The translations under genes were made by a program, and so were the position numbers. A DNA stretch of 64,000 bases, taken from positions 124,001-188,000 of the forward strand of contig CBFIDK010000001.1 in the NCBI GenBank assembly GCA_965661345.1. The letters are read 5' to 3'. Positions 61,617 through 64,000 of the stretch are shown here, piece after piece (position 1 is the first letter of the stretch; each line of letters begins with the position of its first letter). Source of the stretch: GCA-2862585 sp965661345 (GTDB lineage: Bacteria; Bacteroidota; Bacteroidia; Flavobacteriales; UBA7312). The notes under the pieces were generated by a model that made no database searches, was not told where the DNA came from, and worked only from the letters and a program-made list of their open reading frames with translations.

Positions 61617-62324
61617 TTAAAGTAGAGCATTTTTATTATTCTGATGCGAAAAAGAATCTATAAACTCTTGAATCTCAACCGCTTGAGAAAGCTCAAAATT
61701 CCCAATTCGTGTCCTTGTCAGTTGACCAAGATAAGCGCCACTTTTTAGTTTTTCACCAAACGAATGGGCTAGAGACCTAATATAGGTTCCTTTACTACAA
61801 ACTATTCGGAAGTAAACGGTAGGCAATTCTACCTTTGTAATTTCAAATTCACTAACATTAACCAACCGTTCTTTAATTTTAACGCTTTCTCCCTTTCTGG
61901 CATGTTCGTACAAGCGTTTACCGTTTTGTTTTATAGCAGAATAGATTGGCGGTTGTTGTAATATTTCACCAGTAAGAGAATGTGCAACATCTTTTAAGTC
62001 ATTCTCTGTGATATGGTCAATGGGGTAGGTTTTATCAACTTCTGTTTCAAGGTCAAAGGAAGGTGTTGTTGCTCCCAAAATAAATTTACCTGTGTATTCC
62101 TTTTCTTGACTCTGAAAGTCGTTAATGCGTTTTGTGAATTTTCCTGTACAAACAATCAGTAAACCGTCCGCCAGTGGGTCAAGTGTTCCAGCATGACCGA
62201 CTTTTATTTTTTTGACTTGCAAATGGGTTCTAAGAGTGTTTCGTATTTTTTTGACGGCATCAAATGATGTCCATCTCAGTGGTTTATTGACTAATAAAAG
62301 ATGTCCTTCTAGAAAATCAACCAT
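61617..62324 (-). CDS. truB: tRNA pseudouridine(55) synthase TruB
   Basis: TruB makes pseudouridine 55 in the T loop of tRNA. The ATG at 62324 gives 235 residues; the longer frame from 62369 adds residues inside uppP. The catalytic aspartate is in GHAGTLDPLADGLLIV near residue 43, and RxLAHxxG-type residues appear in YIRSLAHSFG. It overlaps the uppP stop by one base. Confidence 0.95.
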   Translation of the reverse strand: MVDFLEGHLLLVNKPLRWTSFDAVKKIRNTLRTHLQVKKIKVGHAGTLDPLADGLLIVCTGKFTKRINDFQSQEKEYTGKFILGATTPSFDLETEVDKTYPIDHITENDLKDVAHSLTGEILQQPPIYSAIKQNGKRLYEHARKGESVKIKERLVNVSEFEITKVELPTVYFRIVCSKGTYIRSLAHSFGEKLKSGAYLGQLTRTRIGNFELSQAVEIQEFIDSFSHQNNKNALL

Positions 62325-63127
62325 TAAAATATAGAAAATATAATTGCTAAGGCACCAACAGTAAAGCAATAGAAAGAGAAATACTTCAGCTGACTATTCT
62401 TAACTAAGGAAATCATCCATTTACATGCCAATAAACCAGTAATAAATGCGGCAATAAATCCAGCTATTAATGGAATTAAAGTAGCACTTTCTGAAGATAT
62501 TTCACCACTCATAATGTCTTTTGCCATTTTGCCCAAAATAAGAGGAACGACCATTAAGAATGAAAATCGTGCTGCTTTTTCTCTATCAATACCAAGCAAA
62601 ACAGAAACCGATATCGTCGCGCCAGACCTTGAAATTCCTGGTAGAATAGCAATTGCTTGAGCGATTCCTATTAAAATTGAATTTGAAAAACTTACTTTTT
62701 TGTTGGTGTTTTTCGCTTTGTCAGCAACATACAATAGCAAGCCTGTAAGTATAAGCATGCCGCCAACTAATAGAATCTGTCCGTTAAAAAGGCTGTCTAT
62801 TTGCTCGTCAAAAATAAGCCCAACCAAAGCTGCGGGAATCATGGAGAGAATAATTTTTAATGAAAACTTAAACTCATTATTCCATTTAAATTGAAGTAGA
62901 CCTTTAATAATTTCTCCGACTTCCTTACGAAATATATACAAGGTGCTAAATGCTGTTGCTGCATGAAGAACAACGGTCATGAGTAGATTTTGTTGAGGCA
63001 ATCCGCTATTCCCAAAATGCTTTAGAATGAATGCAGTAATTTCTAAATGACCACTACTGCTAACGGGTAAAAATTCAGTGAGTCCCTGAATAATTCCCAA
63101 TAGAATAGCAACAATAATTTTACTCAT
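62324..63127 (-). CDS. uppP: Undecaprenyl-diphosphatase UppP (BacA)
   Basis: UppP recycles the undecaprenyl lipid carrier for cell wall synthesis. The ATG at 63127 gives 267 residues. Motifs are GLTEFLPVSSSGHLEI at the N-terminus and the phosphatase stretch PGISRSGATI near residue 162. It is all membrane segments. The start overlaps the DUF3098 gene by eight bases. Confidence 0.95.
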   Translation of the reverse strand: MSKIIVAILLGIIQGLTEFLPVSSSGHLEITAFILKHFGNSGLPQQNLLMTVVLHAATAFSTLYIFRKEVGEIIKGLLQFKWNNEFKFSLKIILSMIPAALVGLIFDEQIDSLFNGQILLVGGMLILTGLLLYVADKAKNTNKKVSFSNSILIGIAQAIAILPGISRSGATISVSVLLGIDREKAARFSFLMVVPLILGKMAKDIMSGEISSESATLIPLIAGFIAAFITGLLACKWMISLVKNSQLKYFSFYCFTVGALAIIFSIF

Positions 63128-63341
63128 CTTTTGCTTTGTGAAGTATAGCAAAGACTTCAACAATAAATCCTGTTACAAGAAAAATTGTTGAAAGCGTAAG
63201 CCTTCTAAAATTAAAAATGGCATCGCTAAAAACTTCAGGGTCTTCAGACCCACCGCCACTCATTAAGATGTAACCACAAATGATGAGCAATACGCCCAAA
63301 ATCATTAATTGATAATTTCTTTTTCCAAAATTGAATTCCAT
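63120..63341 (-). CDS. DUF3098 small membrane protein
   Basis: The 73 residues contain two membrane segments and the DUF3098 pattern YQLMILGVLLIICGYILMSGG. It is found between ftsX and uppP in most Bacteroidota, suggesting a link to division or wall recycling, but no function is established. It starts three bases after the ftsX stop. Confidence 0.9.
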   Translation of the reverse strand: MEFNFGKRNYQLMILGVLLIICGYILMSGGGSEDPEVFSDAIFNFRRLTLSTIFLVTGFIVEVFAILHKAKDE

Positions 63342-63344
63342 AGT

Positions 63345-64000
63345 TTAATGGTATAAATCGTTTTCGTTCATTTTAAGGTATTTGCCAACGGCAATGTTTG
63401 TAACTACCACGCTCATAAGCACTCCGAAGGCAATTATACCTACAAAAATAAGAACAATAGTATACATGTCTTGAAGAACTAGTAGTTCAGGCATTTCTTT
63501 GTGAAGACTAAACAACACTGAGATTAGTAACAACACCCCTATTAAGCCAGAAAAGACACCTTGAACAATGCCGCTTTTGAGGAATGGTTTTCTAACGAAT
63601 GAATTAGTAGCTCCAACGAGCTTCATGGTTCTAATGATAAAGCGTTTTGAATAAACGGTTAGTCTAATCGTATTATTTATGAGTGCAATAGCCACAATCA
63701 AAAGCAGAACGGAAAAAGAAACTAAAATCAGGGTCAGTTTTCTAACGTTAGAATTGATAGAATCTATCAAGTCTTTTTGAATTATAATTTCTTTGACTAT
63801 TTCGTTGCCTTCAATTTCTTTTTTAAGCGCATTAAAGTTTTGATCACTGGCGTATTCGGCATTTAGAAAAACTTCAATACTTGCAGACAAGGGGTTAAAG
63901 CCTAAAAAGGAAATAAAATCTTCGCCTAAATCACTTTCCAAAATCTTGGCAGCTTCGTCTTTACTTACAAAGCGACTGCTTTTTACCCATGGCGATGCGT
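63345..64000 (-). CDS. ftsX: Cell division protein FtsX (C-terminal part)
   Basis: The frame runs off the window end. The internal TTG at 63941 is not the start, since the frame continues upstream with PWVKSSRFVSKDEAAKIL, a typical FtsX extracellular-domain stretch. FtsX with FtsE forms an ABC-like complex that activates wall hydrolases at division. The visible part shows the end of the periplasmic domain, then three membrane segments of the FtsX permease, with RTMKLVGATNSFVRKPF between the first two. The N-terminus is outside the window. Confidence 0.93.
   Translation of the reverse strand, partial: ASPWVKSSRFVSKDEAAKILESDLGEDFISFLGFNPLSASIEVFLNAEYASDQNFNALKKEIEGNEIVKEIIIQKDLIDSINSNVRKLTLILVSFSVLLLIVAIALINNTIRLTVYSKRFIIRTMKLVGATNSFVRKPFLKSGIVQGVFSGLIGVLLLISVLFSLHKEMPELLVLQDMYTIVLIFVGIIAFGVLMSVVVTNIAVGKYLKMNENDLYH

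Noticed and set aside
63345..63941. A complete 198-residue gene starting at the TTG at 63941
   Set aside because: The frame continues upstream to the window edge with conserved FtsX sequence, so the gene is partial.

Overview
The window looks like a chromosomal segment of a Bacteroidota bacterium, most likely a (probably marine) Flavobacteriales member. Supporting signs are AT-rich DNA, a protein ending in a type IX secretion sorting domain, DUF4270, DUF4271, DUF3098 and DUF3109 family genes, the gene orders purH-mreBCD-mrdA-rodA and ftsX-DUF3098-uppP-truB-queA, start sites without obvious Shine-Dalgarno sequences, and promoters of the form TTTG-N18/21-TAnnTTTG. A species cannot be named from sequence alone. 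Nearly all of the DNA is housekeeping sequence in tight operons; there is no prophage, CRISPR array, insertion sequence or rRNA operon.

Layout. 1-6.1 kb (+): the 3' part of purH, then the rod-shape and elongasome operon mreB-mreC-mreD-mrdA-rodA. 6.2-13.4 kb (-): an envelope operon reading coaX, an outer-membrane protein, a TPR protein, lptC, a CorC-like CBS protein and a PpiD-like chaperone. 13.4-17.5 kb: tRNA-Phe, a large T9SS-exported protein with an internal duplication, and a broken comF. 17.5-20.6 kb (+): a DUF1844-like protein, a coiled-coil membrane protein, exodeoxyribonuclease III and an OmpA-type lipoprotein. 20.6-24.6 kb (-): panC-panD-flippase-like-rfaE2-radA. 24.7-28.6 kb (+): a half-length glycogen-synthase-like protein, a DUF4270 lipoprotein and glmS. 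28.6-33 kb is the most accessory part: a membrane-tethered XRE regulator, a 48-residue GldL-like membrane protein, sodA, an S41 protease, a deaminase, and a small GIY-YIG gene between two copies of the 3' end of tRNA-Leu. 33-37.5 kb: prs, L25, pth, glyS, DUF3109. 37.5-41.2 kb: nrdB-nrdA with a long leader. 41.3-47.8 kb: acyl-CoA dehydrogenase, a cytochrome c lipoprotein, DUF4271, hemD, rnpA, yidD, a second S41 protease and an O-antigen-ligase-like protein. 47.8-57.7 kb: alr, tdk, a DUF2279-like protein, rsmI, DAHP synthase/chorismate mutase, recJ, dnaG, a polyprenyl synthase and rlmN. 57.7-64 kb: an amidohydrolase, an outer-membrane protein, ispD, queA, truB, uppP, DUF3098 and the C-terminal part of ftsX.

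How the genes work together. Many serve the envelope: cytoskeleton and septal or lateral wall synthesis (MreBCD, PBP2, RodA, FtsX), wall precursors (GlmS, Alr, UppP, polyprenyl synthase, IspD) and LPS (LptC, RfaE2, O-antigen-ligase-like). PanC, PanD and CoaX cover three steps of coenzyme A synthesis. RadA, RecJ, ExoIII, DnaG, NrdAB, Tdk and the deaminase serve DNA metabolism.

Points for a second look: (1) the GIY-YIG gene at tRNA-Leu, flanked by 30-bp direct repeats and next to a CCGATAG/CTATCGG palindrome, which looks like a miniature tRNA-targeting mobile element; (2) comF with one in-frame TGA and two compensating single-base frameshifts; (3) a nrdB leader segment with two mutually exclusive hairpins inside a common outer stem; (4) a 17-bp perfect inverted repeat that supplies both -7 elements between rlmN and the amidohydrolase gene; (5) a small GldL-like protein too short for ordinary ORF calling.
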